Below are positions 8,195 to 16,538 of a stretch of DNA of 47,162 bases, piece by piece. Origin of the DNA: Lachnospiraceae bacterium (GTDB lineage Bacteria > Bacillota > Clostridia > Lachnospirales > Lachnospiraceae); assembly GCA_022776445.1 (NCBI GenBank), contig JALFHZ010000127.1, positions 1-47,162 of the forward strand. The letters are read 5' to 3'. A model generated the notes under the pieces. The model was not told where the DNA came from. It was given only the letters and a program-made list of their open reading frames with translations, and searched no databases. The translations under genes were made by a program, and so were the position numbers. Numbering within the stretch: the stretch's first letter is position 1; the number at the start of each line of letters is the position of its first letter.

Positions 8195-8905
8195 GTGGAG
8201 CATCGCAGGGCGGAAATGTGGATGGGAATCCTGCTTCTGGCTTTTGTATACCTGATTTCACGCCGGGCGGGCATGATGGTGTCGGGACAGCGTGTCATCG
8301 CCGCCGGTGAAAAACCGGTGATTGTCATAGACAGCGGGCACGGCGGGAATGATCCCGGTAAGATCGGAGTGGACGGAAGTCTGGAGAAGGATATTAATCT
8401 GCAGATTGCTAAAAAACTGAAAGCATATCTGGAGGCGTCGGATGTGCAGGTGGTGATGACCCGGGAAGATGACCGGGGATTGTATGAGAAAAGTGACAGC
8501 CATAAGAAAATGGCGGATATGAGAAACCGTTGTGAACGGATCAGTCGGGCGAAGCCGGTTCTGGTTGTGAGTATTCATCAGAACAGTTATCATGAAGAGG
8601 CGATTTCCGGGGGGCAGGTGTTCTATTATAAGGGCTCCGAAAAGGGAAAGCGTCTGGCGGAGATTCTGCAGAAGCGGTTTGATTTTGTGCTGGGGGAAAG
8701 GAACCGGAGACTGGCGAAGCCAAACGGCAATTATTACCTGCTTTTGCATGTGAAAGAACCGATTGTGATTGTGGAATGCGGTTTCCTCTCCAACCGGAAT
8801 GAGGCTGCATTGCTTGGGACGGAAAGCTATCAGGAGCGCATGGCGTGGACGATTCACATGGGGATCATGGAATATCTGAACAGTGACAGAAAAGAAGGAG
8901 ATTGA
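8195..8905 (+). CDS. cwlD: N-acetylmuramoyl-L-alanine amidase, CwlD-like
   Basis: An Amidase_3 family zinc enzyme. In sporeformers CwlD removes the peptide from muramic acid so that the spore cortex can form muramic-delta-lactam. Residues about 8-25 are an N-terminal membrane or signal segment. The catalytic domain starts at VIDSGHGGNDPG (zinc ligand H49), then GSLEKDINL with the glutamate ligand, VSIHQNS with the second histidine, and IVECGFLSN with the catalytic glutamate. The length (236 aa) is typical of CwlD. The start is GTG; an ATG at 8216 is an alternative. Together with cotJ it marks the organism as spore-forming. The gene runs with a -1 bp-type junction into the small gene behind it. 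Confidence 0.87.
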   Translation: MEHRRAEMWMGILLLAFVYLISRRAGMMVSGQRVIAAGEKPVIVIDSGHGGNDPGKIGVDGSLEKDINLQIAKKLKAYLEASDVQVVMTREDDRGLYEKSDSHKKMADMRNRCERISRAKPVLVVSIHQNSYHEEAISGGQVFYYKGSEKGKRLAEILQKRFDFVLGERNRRLAKPNGNYYLLLHVKEPIVIVECGFLSNRNEAALLGTESYQERMAWTIHMGIMEYLNSDRKEGD

Positions 8906-8906
8906 T

Positions 8907-9164
8907 ATGGACGAATTGTACAGAACAATTGAGGCAAAAATCAAGGCATCCGGTTATCCGGGCGAGGTAGACGGAGAAGAGCTTTACAATGAAATCTGCG
9001 ATGAGATGGATCAGAAAGAGAATGGAAGCTATTTGTTTATGATTAAGAAAACGGAAGATGTTTACTTTGAATGCAAAGTAGATATCATGGATGAGGAATT
9101 TGATCTTCCCTATATGGATATCCATGCGGGGGATCAGGTGTATCATGTGGATTTTGACGCATAG
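8907..9164 (+). CDS. Small acidic protein of unknown function
   Basis: An 85-residue, strongly acidic protein with no signal peptide, no membrane segment and no cysteine pair. It begins MDELYRTIEAKIKASG and ends with a short beta-rich part (DVYFECKVDIMDEEFDLP). The ATG at 8907 has GAAGGAG eight bases upstream; a GTG at 8883 would overlap cwlD and lacks a site. I do not recognise the family. It is one base behind the cwlD stop and ahead of a terminator, so it is the last gene of the envelope/spore unit. Confidence 0.75.
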   Translation: MDELYRTIEAKIKASGYPGEVDGEELYNEICDEMDQKENGSYLFMIKKTEDVYFECKVDIMDEEFDLPYMDIHAGDQVYHVDFDA

Positions 9165-9169
9165 AAAAA

Positions 9170-9207
9170 CGGGCTGCACACCGGTGAGAAGGTGGGCAGC
9201 CTGTTTT
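9170..9207. terminator. Rho-independent terminator
   Basis: GGCTGC (9172-9177) pairs with GCAGCC (9196-9201), and CACC/GGTG extends the stem inward. TTTT follows at 9204-9207 and AAAAA precedes the stem, so it can serve both the cwlD unit and the leftward phosphatase gene. Confidence 0.75.
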
Positions 9208-9220
9208 GCAAATTATTTGA

Positions 9221-9967
9221 TCAGGAAATACCATTGGTCGCCAGAATGGAGCATGGCTGATCCAGGGTAAACGGCTCGCCGTCGATGGTGGTCACCTTAC
9301 CGCCGGCCTCCTGACAGATCAGTGCGGCAGCAGCATAATCCCATGGGGAAAGCTTCAGTTCAAAGAAAAGCTCTGTGCGTCCGGCGGCAACGGAGCAGAT
9401 ATCGATAGCAGCAGAACCGCTTCTTCTCAAATCCATGGCCTGTTTGAAATAGTGGAACGCCAGTTCAAACGCTTTCTGATGGAGGTCTTCGTAATACGGA
9501 GAGGTTCCGAACATGATAATGCCCTGAGAAAGCGGTTTGTCGGATACGTGAATCGGACGGCCGTTTAAAAAGGCACCGTGCCCCTGTTCTGCTGTGTACA
9601 TTTCGTCCAGGTACGGGTTATAAACGACGCCGATCCAGGGCTCACCGTCTCTGGTCAGACCGACGGAGACACAGCTGGCGCGATAGTCTTTAATAAAATT
9701 GGTGGTTCCATCGATGGGGTCTACGATGAAAGCATGACCGTGTCGAATGGAAGCATGAATATCTTCTTCTTCGCCGACGAATGCGGCATCCGGAAGAATG
9801 CTCAGAAGCTGGTTCTGCAGCATGGTCTGGATTTTTTTGTCGTAAGTGGTCACGAAGTTTGCGTGTCCGGATTTTTCGTCAATCATGGAATCGTCCCGCC
9901 GGGCATCCAACATGACCTGACCGCAGGTGCGGACCACGGTGACGATCTGTTCTGTCAGTGTCTGCAT
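9221..9967 (-). CDS. Inositol monophosphatase family phosphatase
   Basis: Predicted Mg2+-dependent, lithium-sensitive-type sugar/inositol phosphate phosphatase. It has the three family signatures: GEE (residues about 66-68), DPIDGTTNFI (metal and phosphate site, near residue 84) and SPWDYAAAALICQEAGG (near residue 206). The length (248 aa) is normal. The ATG at 9967 has AAGGAG seven bases upstream, so the in-frame ATG 30 bp earlier, which overlaps the regulator stop, is rejected. It starts 22 bp after the LacI/SBP regulator gene and is probably in its operon. Its substrate may therefore be a phosphorylated compound imported by the neighbouring ABC transporter; this is inference. Confidence 0.9.
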   Translation of the reverse strand: MQTLTEQIVTVVRTCGQVMLDARRDDSMIDEKSGHANFVTTYDKKIQTMLQNQLLSILPDAAFVGEEEDIHASIRHGHAFIVDPIDGTTNFIKDYRASCVSVGLTRDGEPWIGVVYNPYLDEMYTAEQGHGAFLNGRPIHVSDKPLSQGIIMFGTSPYYEDLHQKAFELAFHYFKQAMDLRRSGSAAIDICSVAAGRTELFFELKLSPWDYAAAALICQEAGGKVTTIDGEPFTLDQPCSILATNGIS

Positions 9968-9989
9968 GGCAATACTCCTTGTTCTTTTA

Positions 9990-12206
9990 TTATACATATT
10001 TGCACTGGAAGTTTTGTTCCATCATTTCCTGAGCGTTTTTCAGCGCTTCCTCTGGCGTGATCACGCTGCTGTAGGCGTTTTTCACTGCCATACCCAGAAT
10101 GCCTAAAAATTTTCTTTCATCAAACGGAGTTCCGATGTGATCCGGAATACGTCTGCCCTGGACAAGCGGAAAGCATTTTTTGCACAGGCTCATCCATGGG
10201 AAGTTGTGCATCACTTCGTAGTTTTCGTATGTTTTCCGGCAGGGCGAGATGCTTCCGAGCAATGCGGCAGCGGAAGAAATCGGCTCGCTGCAGATCCAGC
10301 GGATAAAGGACAGCGCATCTTCCGGATGGGCAGAGTGTTTGGAGATACCAAGGCTGCCGCCGCCGATAATCGGATTGGCACCCGGCATCATAGTGAAGCC
10401 GATCTTGCCGATGATATTGGATGAGTGGCTTAAAAGGTCGCTGGCATAGTTGCTGTAGAGCGGAGCCATGGCAAATCCGCCGTCCGCGAAGTTCCTGGCG
10501 GTATTGATCCACCAGTTGCAGTAATTGGCAGCTGTATATTTCCGAATCTCGATCAGATCTTTTAATGCACGCAGAGCGGTATCGGAATCCAGATGGATTT
10601 CCAGATTGCTGTCATACAGATTTGCCTGATAACTGAACAGTCTGGAAAGATATTCAGAACCGGCAACACCCGTAGAACCCATGGTGATGGTCGTGCCGTA
10701 CTCGACCGGCGACAGGGGATTGATGGAACGGGTGAAGAAAGATGCAATGCGGTTGAACTCTTCGAAGGTCTTTGGCGGAACCAGCTCTGTGCGGAACTGT
10801 TCATAATACATCCGCTTGTAAATCGGGCTTTCAAACAGATCCTTGCGATAATACAGCAGTTGAACACTTGGGGTAGCCGGCAGCGTATAGATCTGACCGT
10901 GTACTCTGGCATAATACTGCGGCGTGCCTTCAATGAAACTGTCCAGCAGATTTTCAATATCCGGATCGATATCGGTCAGCGGCATCAGAAGCTTTTCCGC
11001 GAACCAGGAAAGCCAGGTCACATCCAGACGCAGTACATCAAAATGCCGGGATGCGGACAGGGAATTGTAGGCTTCGTAAATCTCATCATATGAGTAAATG
11101 CAGATATTGACATCTACATTGCTTTTTTGCGTGTACAGTTTGGAAAAACTTCGCATAATGTGTGCTTCCGGGCTGTCCAGCGTGATGACATTCAGGGTTT
11201 TTCGTCTCCCGGAGACAAGAATATTGGAATACCAGTTGCGAAAACCGTCGCTTTTCAGAATCTGGCAGGAAGGCTCTTCTTTCGAAGCAGCGGCCTGCCT
11301 GCGAATCAGGTATTCTGCGGCGATTTTGCCCAGCTGGCGGTAGTTCATCTCATATTTTGTAAAAACATTTTCCGGCAGGGTAAATACCGGGGAAACGGTA
11401 TAGATCCTCGGCAGGTGATCGCTTTGATAAAAGGTAGTGCAGAGATCCTTGACATTTTCCGCAAAAGCGTAATTGGAAATAAAAAACGCCTGGGGCATCG
11501 GTCCGTTGAATACCTGCATGATGTGCTGATATCTGCGGAACGGGTCTGTCTGGATGTGGGTAACCCGGCAGGCAGATGGATTCATAATATCCATGAAGCC
11601 GTGATAGAAATCGGATTCATTGGAATATTCCAGATTGGCTGTCAGGAGACATACGTGGCTGAGGTGTTGAGCCAGAGCTTTGCCTGCCATCTGCCGCCCG
11701 GCTTCTCTGTAGTCAAATCCGATGAAATCTGCCGGGAAACCCGGCTTACGATCGATGAACACCATGTGGGGCAGTTCGTCATAATGGCTGTTTTTCTGGT
11801 AAATGGCGCTTTCGTTGGAAGTTCCGGCCACAGCGGAGACGCATGCAATACCTTTTGCCTGCAGGGGACGGATTTCTGAAAGAGCGTCCTCCTCGCTGCC
11901 GGGTGTATTTTCATTGATCAGAAAACGGGTCGTCTTATATCCGTGATCGGAAGCATAGCTTTTGAAACTGAGATAGAAATCATCATATTGTCTGGCTCGG
12001 GAGTCCGGCATGATGACGACCAGAGAGTCACTGTACCCTTTGCGCAGCAGGGCCGCTTTCTCATTCGGCACATATCCCAGAGCATGAGCAGCGTCCAGTA
12101 CGCGCTTGATTTTCTCGCTGCTGACATTCCCCTTGTCGTTCAGTACATTGGAAACGGTTCCCTGTGCGACTCCGGCTAATTTTGCAATATCTTTGATTGT
12201 AACCAT
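9990..12206 (-). CDS. LacI-family regulator fused to a full ABC solute-binding-protein domain
   Basis: Residues 1-50 are a LacI helix-turn-helix (TIKDIAKLAGVAQGTVSNVL, then hinge VPNEKAALLRKG). About 60-320 is a LacI-type periplasmic-binding-like effector domain. About 337-738 is a second, unrelated ligand-binding domain resembling family 1 extracellular sugar-binding proteins, with the typical DVLRLDVTWL, YTLPATPSVQLLYYRKDLF and GGGSLGISKHSAHPEDAL features. There is no signal peptide, so this binding-protein domain must act in the cytoplasm. The total length of 738 residues is about twice a normal LacI protein. The ATG at 12206 follows AGGGG; an in-frame GTG at 12212 overlaps that site. It is divergent from an ABC binding-protein gene whose promoter carries a LacI-type palindrome. 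Confidence 0.9.
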   Translation of the reverse strand: MVTIKDIAKLAGVAQGTVSNVLNDKGNVSSEKIKRVLDAAHALGYVPNEKAALLRKGYSDSLVVIMPDSRARQYDDFYLSFKSYASDHGYKTTRFLINENTPGSEEDALSEIRPLQAKGIACVSAVAGTSNESAIYQKNSHYDELPHMVFIDRKPGFPADFIGFDYREAGRQMAGKALAQHLSHVCLLTANLEYSNESDFYHGFMDIMNPSACRVTHIQTDPFRRYQHIMQVFNGPMPQAFFISNYAFAENVKDLCTTFYQSDHLPRIYTVSPVFTLPENVFTKYEMNYRQLGKIAAEYLIRRQAAASKEEPSCQILKSDGFRNWYSNILVSGRRKTLNVITLDSPEAHIMRSFSKLYTQKSNVDVNICIYSYDEIYEAYNSLSASRHFDVLRLDVTWLSWFAEKLLMPLTDIDPDIENLLDSFIEGTPQYYARVHGQIYTLPATPSVQLLYYRKDLFESPIYKRMYYEQFRTELVPPKTFEEFNRIASFFTRSINPLSPVEYGTTITMGSTGVAGSEYLSRLFSYQANLYDSNLEIHLDSDTALRALKDLIEIRKYTAANYCNWWINTARNFADGGFAMAPLYSNYASDLLSHSSNIIGKIGFTMMPGANPIIGGGSLGISKHSAHPEDALSFIRWICSEPISSAAALLGSISPCRKTYENYEVMHNFPWMSLCKKCFPLVQGRRIPDHIGTPFDERKFLGILGMAVKNAYSSVITPEEALKNAQEMMEQNFQCKYV

Positions 12207-12238
12207 AAGCACCCCTGCTTTCTTGAATAGTTATTTGC

Positions 12239-12267
12239 ATTATAACACAGGGCAGCCAATTCGACAA
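12239..12267 (-). promoter_or_regulatory. Promoter of the LacI/SBP regulator
   Basis: On the minus strand TTGTCG (12267-12262), 17-bp spacer, TATAAT (12244-12239), 33 bp upstream of the regulator ATG. An imperfect TTGAA-N5-TTCAA palindrome at 12284-12298 lies just upstream and could be a secondary operator. Confidence 0.6.
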
Positions 12268-12393
12268 TTTATTTTTTTGATAATTGAAATGCATTCAATG
12301 GAATTCTGGAAAGAAAAAGAAGAATAATTGTAAAAAACGGGTAAAATTAAGCTTTATTAGAAATAAAATTGTATAAAATGCTCGTTTTAATAA

Positions 12394-12422
12394 TTGACAC
12401 GTTTCAAAATCGATGTTATAAT
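12394..12422 (+). promoter_or_regulatory. Consensus promoter of the ABC transporter operon with LacI-type operator
   Basis: TTGACA (12394-12399), 17-bp spacer, TATAAT (12417-12422): both boxes perfect. The operator-like palindrome TTGACACGTTTCAA (12394-12407) covers the -35 box. It is symmetric about a central CG except at one base pair, as expected for a LacI-family site. It fits the CcpA cre consensus poorly. A bound repressor would block the promoter. The obvious candidate is the divergent LacI/SBP fusion. Confidence 0.75.
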
Positions 12423-12466
12423 TTCAATATCCGATAAAGATCGACAAAGTTAAAAGGAGGAAACAT

Positions 12467-13843
12467 ATGAAAAAGAAAGTAGCATTAGCACTGGCATCCA
12501 CCATGATGGTATCAGCAGCAGTGAGCGGATGCGGTAACAGCGGCCGGGCAGTGGCCCCGGAAACCAAGGCACCGGAGAATCAGGCAGAGACGACGGCAGC
12601 TTCGGCGGCGACAGAAGCAGCAAGCAAAGATGCTTTGCATCTGACTTTCTATTACCCGGTTAACGTAGGCGGAGATGCGGCAAAGCTGATGGAGAAGATT
12701 TGCGCAGATTTCAACAAGGAGAATCCGGATATCGTGGTAGAGCCGGTTTACACTGGTAACTATGATGATACTGTAACAAAGATTCAGACAGCTATGCAGG
12801 GCGGAACTCCGCCGGATGTATTTGTAAGCCTGGCAACCCAGCGTTTCACCATGGCATCTACCGGTATGGCAATGCCGCTGGATGATCTGATCGCTGCTGA
12901 TGGGGACGAAGGAAAGGCATATATTGATGATTTCCTGGATGGGTTTATGGAAGATTCTTATGTAGACGGCAAGATTTATTCCATCCCGTTCCAGAGAAGT
13001 ACGGAGATTCTGTATTATAATAAGGATGCATTCAAGGAGGTTGGTCTGGATCCGGAGAAGGCACCGGAGTCCTGGGATGAACTGGTTGAGTATGGTCAGA
13101 AACTGACTAATGACAATCGCTATGGTGTAGGTATTGCACTGAACTCCGGTTCTGCACAGTGGACGTTCACCGGTTTCTGCTTACAGAACAGCGCCAACGG
13201 TGAGAACCTGGCGACGGAAGATGGCAAGACTGCTCTGTTCAACACTCCGGAGAACGTAGAGGCTCTGCAGTTTTGGCTGGATCTTCAGAATAAGTACAAA
13301 ATCATGGCTCCGGGTATCGTACAGTGGACCGATCTGCCGACGCAGTTCCTGGCAGGCGAGGTTGCTATGATATATCATACGACCGGTAACCTGGCAAATA
13401 TCAGCAAGAATGCTGATTTCGAGTTTGGTACCGCATTCCTTCCGGGAAACAAGAGAATGGCAGCTCCGACTGGCGGCGGAAATTTTTATATCTCCAACGG
13501 AATTTCAGAAGATCGTGTACAGGCTGCATGGAAATTTATTAAATTTGCAACGTCAACAGAGTGTGCGGCACAGTGGGCATTGGATACTGGTTATGTAGCA
13601 ACCAGAGAATCCTGCTTTGAGACAGATCTGCTTAAGAAATATTATGAGGATCTGCCGCAGGCAAAGACCGCTTATGAGCAGATTGCAGTTTCCAAACCGG
13701 AGCTGACCACTTACAATGCAGCAGAAATGTGGAGAATTTTGAATGATAATATTCAGGCAGCAGTGGTTGGTGACGCAACGGCAGAAGAAGCACTGGCGAA
13801 TGCCCAGGAAGAGGCTGATGCAGTTCTGGAAGAGTATCAGTAA
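12467..13843 (+). CDS. ABC transporter sugar-binding lipoprotein (family 1)
   Basis: A signal peptide with lipobox VSGC (cysteine at residue 22) anchors the protein outside the membrane. A Thr/Ala/Glu-rich linker follows, and from about residue 55 a family 1 solute-binding fold: LTFYYPVNVGGDAAKLMEKI, then GGTPPDVFVSL, YSIPFQRSTEILYYNKDAF, and the WDELVEYGQKL helix. The length (458 aa) fits binding proteins for sugars or glycerophosphodiester-like ligands. The ribosome binding site AAAGGAGG is strong. It is the first gene of the operon and is followed by a 12-bp hairpin that probably favours its higher expression. The ligand cannot be told from sequence. Confidence 0.93.
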   Translation: MKKKVALALASTMMVSAAVSGCGNSGRAVAPETKAPENQAETTAASAATEAASKDALHLTFYYPVNVGGDAAKLMEKICADFNKENPDIVVEPVYTGNYDDTVTKIQTAMQGGTPPDVFVSLATQRFTMASTGMAMPLDDLIAADGDEGKAYIDDFLDGFMEDSYVDGKIYSIPFQRSTEILYYNKDAFKEVGLDPEKAPESWDELVEYGQKLTNDNRYGVGIALNSGSAQWTFTGFCLQNSANGENLATEDGKTALFNTPENVEALQFWLDLQNKYKIMAPGIVQWTDLPTQFLAGEVAMIYHTTGNLANISKNADFEFGTAFLPGNKRMAAPTGGGNFYISNGISEDRVQAAWKFIKFATSTECAAQWALDTGYVATRESCFETDLLKKYYEDLPQAKTAYEQIAVSKPELTTYNAAEMWRILNDNIQAAVVGDATAEEALANAQEEADAVLEEYQ

Positions 13844-13872
13844 AGTTAGCAGAAAATCATATGAATCCAACG

Positions 13873-13900
13873 GGAAGGAACCTTTTATAAGGTTCTTTCC
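13873..13900 (+). terminator. Intercistronic hairpin after the binding-protein gene
   Basis: GGAAGGAACCTT (13873-13884), loop TTAT, AAGGTTCTTTCC (13889-13900) form a stem of 12 bp with one G-T pair. No T-run follows. Such hairpins between a binding protein and its permeases usually stabilise the upstream mRNA end or cause partial termination. Confidence 0.65.
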
Positions 13901-13917
13901 TGGCTGATAAGGGGTGA

Positions 13918-14823
13918 ATGAGGACTATGAAAACATATACAAAAGAGCAGCGGGCACGCAGACAGAATGTCACAGCATGGTTACTGGTTGCGCCGGCTTT
14001 GACTTTTATGCTGGTTTTTACCGTATACCCGATTTTTCGAAGCATTTATTTGAGCTTGACCAATTATAAACTTGGTATGCAGGCACCGGAGTTTGCCGGG
14101 CTTGCGAATTATACAAAATTGATGGGATCCAAATTGTTCTGGAAGGTCATGGGCAATACTCTTTATTTCGCATTGATCACCATTGTTCCGAGTATGATTG
14201 GCGGTCTGTTTCTGGCAGTACTGGTCAATCGTAAAAGCCGCGCGACCGGTTTCATTCGTACTTCTTTTTTCTATCCGGCAGTTATGCCGATGATTGCGAT
14301 TGCAAGTATCTGGATGTTTATTTATATGGCAAAGAACGGTCTGTTTGATCAGATGCTGATCAGTCTGGGTTTTGAACCCATGAACGTGCTTTCTAATAAG
14401 AAGACGGTTCTCCCGGCGATGGCTGTCATGTATGTGTGGAAGGAAGCAGGATATCTGATGGTATTTTTCCTGTCTGGTATTCAGGGTATTTCAGAAGACG
14501 TGATGGAGGCAGCAAGAATCGATGGAGCCAATGCCTGGACGGTATTCCGTAAGATTACGCTTCCGCTTCTGGCACCGACGTTCCTTTTCGTGTCAACAAT
14601 CGCGCTGACCAACAGCTTTAAACTGGTAGATCATGTGGTAATCATGACTGAGGGTGCACCGAGCAACGCATCAACACTTCTGTTGTATTATATTTATCAG
14701 CAGGGATTTACGAACTTTAACTATGGGCTTTCTTCTGCTTTGACGACAATTATGCTCGTTCTGCTTATGATTGTGGCACTTCCAAGATTCTTAAGTCAGG
14801 ATAAGAAGATTCATTACAATTAA
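13918..14823 (+). CDS. ABC sugar transporter permease (MalF/UgpA type)
   Basis: An integral membrane subunit with six predicted helices, the first at LLVAPALTFMLVFTVYPIF. The cytoplasmic EAA loop that contacts the ATPase is present as EAARIDGANAWTVFRKITLP (near residue 200). The length (301 aa) is normal. ATG 13918 is close to its AGGGG site, so the ATG at 13927 (MKTYTKEQ) may be the real start. It pairs with the next permease. No ATPase gene lies in the cluster, so a shared MsmK/UgpC-type ATPase encoded elsewhere is implied, as is common in Firmicutes. Confidence 0.92.
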   Translation: MRTMKTYTKEQRARRQNVTAWLLVAPALTFMLVFTVYPIFRSIYLSLTNYKLGMQAPEFAGLANYTKLMGSKLFWKVMGNTLYFALITIVPSMIGGLFLAVLVNRKSRATGFIRTSFFYPAVMPMIAIASIWMFIYMAKNGLFDQMLISLGFEPMNVLSNKKTVLPAMAVMYVWKEAGYLMVFFLSGIQGISEDVMEAARIDGANAWTVFRKITLPLLAPTFLFVSTIALTNSFKLVDHVVIMTEGAPSNASTLLLYYIYQQGFTNFNYGLSSALTTIMLVLLMIVALPRFLSQDKKIHYN

Positions 14824-14837
14824 GGAGGATGTGTAAG

Positions 14838-15656
14838 ATGAATAAGAAAATCCTGAATACCGGTATTACCGTATTTTCAATCCTTCTGGGATTGTTGTGG
14901 CTGATCCCTCTGGTATGGCTGATTGGGACGGCATTTTCCGTGCCGAGTTTTCACATGACGCTGTTTCCTACGACTGCGTTTACGCTGGATAATATTTACT
15001 ATGTCTGGAACGCGGTTCCGTTTGGAACCTATTATATCAATACGCTGACTCTGGTTATTGTTACCTTTGTCGTACAGTTTGTGACTTCCACGATGGCGGC
15101 TTATGCGCTGGCGGTGATGGATTTCAAAGGGGCGACGCTGGTATTCGCTGTGATCTTTATGCAGATTATCATTCCGAATGATGTACTGATCACACCGAAC
15201 TTCATGACTCTGGCAGATCTGAAGCTGGTAGACACCAAGCTGGGAATCATGCTTCCGTTTTTTGGAAGCGCTATGGCGATTTTCCTGCTTCGTCAGCATT
15301 TCAAGACGATTCCGAAGGCACTTGCGGAAGCGGCCAGAATTGACGGTGCAACGACCTGGCAGACGATCTGGAAGGTATATATGCCGCTGGCAAAGCCGGC
15401 GTATCTTTCCTTTGCCGTCATTTCTGTCAGCTATCACTGGAATAACTATCTGTGGCCGCTGATTGTTACCAATTCTCCGGAAAACCGTACACTGACGGTC
15501 GGGCTGGCGATTTTTGCCAAATCCAAAGAGGCCAATATGCAGTGGGCGAATGTCTGCGCGGCAGCGTTTATCATTATCCTTCCGCTTCTTCTGGCGTTCT
15601 TTGTGGCCCAGAAACAGTTTATGAGCAGCTTTGTAAGTGCAGGTGTCAAAGAGTAA
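14838..15656 (+). CDS. ABC sugar transporter permease (MalG/UgpE type)
   Basis: Second membrane subunit of the importer. It has about six helices and the EAA loop EAARIDGATTWQTIWKVYMP (near residue 185). The ATG at 14838 is nine bases after GGAGG; the ATG at 14829 abuts that site and is rejected. The length is 272 residues. It is 14 bp downstream of the first permease and 22 bp ahead of the hydrolase gene, so all belong to one transcript. Confidence 0.92.
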   Translation: MNKKILNTGITVFSILLGLLWLIPLVWLIGTAFSVPSFHMTLFPTTAFTLDNIYYVWNAVPFGTYYINTLTLVIVTFVVQFVTSTMAAYALAVMDFKGATLVFAVIFMQIIIPNDVLITPNFMTLADLKLVDTKLGIMLPFFGSAMAIFLLRQHFKTIPKALAEAARIDGATTWQTIWKVYMPLAKPAYLSFAVISVSYHWNNYLWPLIVTNSPENRTLTVGLAIFAKSKEANMQWANVCAAAFIIILPLLLAFFVAQKQFMSSFVSAGVKE

Positions 15657-15678
15657 AACAGGCTGGAGGTTTTTGCAT

Positions 15679-16368
15679 ATGAAATGGAACTTTCTGGGAA
15701 AAGGCTGTGCGTTTTATCCGCTGTACGGCAATACGTGCGCCTATTTCGTACATAATAGAGAATTATATATGCTGGACTGCGGGGAGTCTGCATTTGAACA
15801 GTTATACAAAAGAATTCATCTGGATGAGATAGAACGTGCATATGTGATCGTGACACATCTGCATGCGGATCATGTAGGGAGTCTGGGAACGCTGATTTCC
15901 TATTTCTACTGTGTACTGCATAAGCCGGTGTACGTGATTCATCCGGAGACTACCATTGTAGATCTGCTGACACTGGAAGGGATTGATAAGAAAGGGTATC
16001 AGTATTGTATGCTGCTCCCGGATAACGGTGCAGGCTTAAGTGCCGATCCGGTTCCGGTAACCCATGCGGAAGATATGAAATGTTATGGATATCTGCTTCG
16101 TGACCGTGAGGAATGTCTGTTCTACAGCGGCGATTCTTCTATGGTACCGGAGAAGGTGCGGGAGATGTTCCTTGCGGGTGAAGTGGATCGGATCTATCAT
16201 GATACATCGACCCATGATTCCGAGCATCCGTCTCATTGTTATTATGGAAAGCTGGAGCAGATCATTCCGCGGGAAAAACGCGGGCAGTTCTACTGCATGC
16301 ACCTGGACAGTCCGTGTGAGGAACTGTTGATGGAGAAGGGCTTCCGGGTGGTGGAAGTGGAGAAGTAG
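15679..16368 (+). CDS. Metallo-beta-lactamase-fold hydrolase linked to the ABC importer
   Basis: A 229-residue cytoplasmic protein with the zinc signature THLHADHVGS (H60, H62, D64, H65) and later metal ligands in YSGDSS and MHLD. The overall length and pattern resemble RNase Z/phosphodiesterase-like members rather than true beta-lactamases. GGAGG lies nine bases before ATG 15679; longer versions would overlap the permease. As the last gene of an ABC import operon, with a phosphatase linked to the regulator, it may cleave a phosphodiester or cyclic phosphate of the imported compound. That role is inference; the fold and metal site are seen. Confidence 0.85.
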   Translation: MKWNFLGKGCAFYPLYGNTCAYFVHNRELYMLDCGESAFEQLYKRIHLDEIERAYVIVTHLHADHVGSLGTLISYFYCVLHKPVYVIHPETTIVDLLTLEGIDKKGYQYCMLLPDNGAGLSADPVPVTHAEDMKCYGYLLRDREECLFYSGDSSMVPEKVREMFLAGEVDRIYHDTSTHDSEHPSHCYYGKLEQIIPREKRGQFYCMHLDSPCEELLMEKGFRVVEVEK

Positions 16369-16473
16369 GTTGAAACGTTTAAGCCGCTTTCCGTCAATCT
16401 ATTCCTGAAGAGTATGGAAGCATTTGAATGGAGAGAGCAGGTAGGATGCGTTCGTCTCTGTTTTGTGTTGAAA

Positions 16474-16502
16474 GGGGAATATCGTAATCAGTGATATTCC
16501 CC
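16474..16502. terminator. Bidirectional hairpin between convergent genes
   Basis: GGGGAATATC (16474-16483) and GATATTCCCC (16493-16502) form a perfect 10-bp stem with a 9-base loop. On the minus strand TTTC follows, suiting the leftward esterase. The rest of the 170-bp gap has no gene; an AAACGTTT palindrome at 16370-16383 is noted under findings. Confidence 0.6.
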
Positions 16503-16538
16503 GATGGCGATTATCCGTATAACTGATGGTTTAATAGA

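Noticed and set aside
12394-12407. Catabolite-control (CcpA) cre site
   Set aside because: Apart from the central CG several conserved cre positions do not match; a LacI-specific operator fits better.
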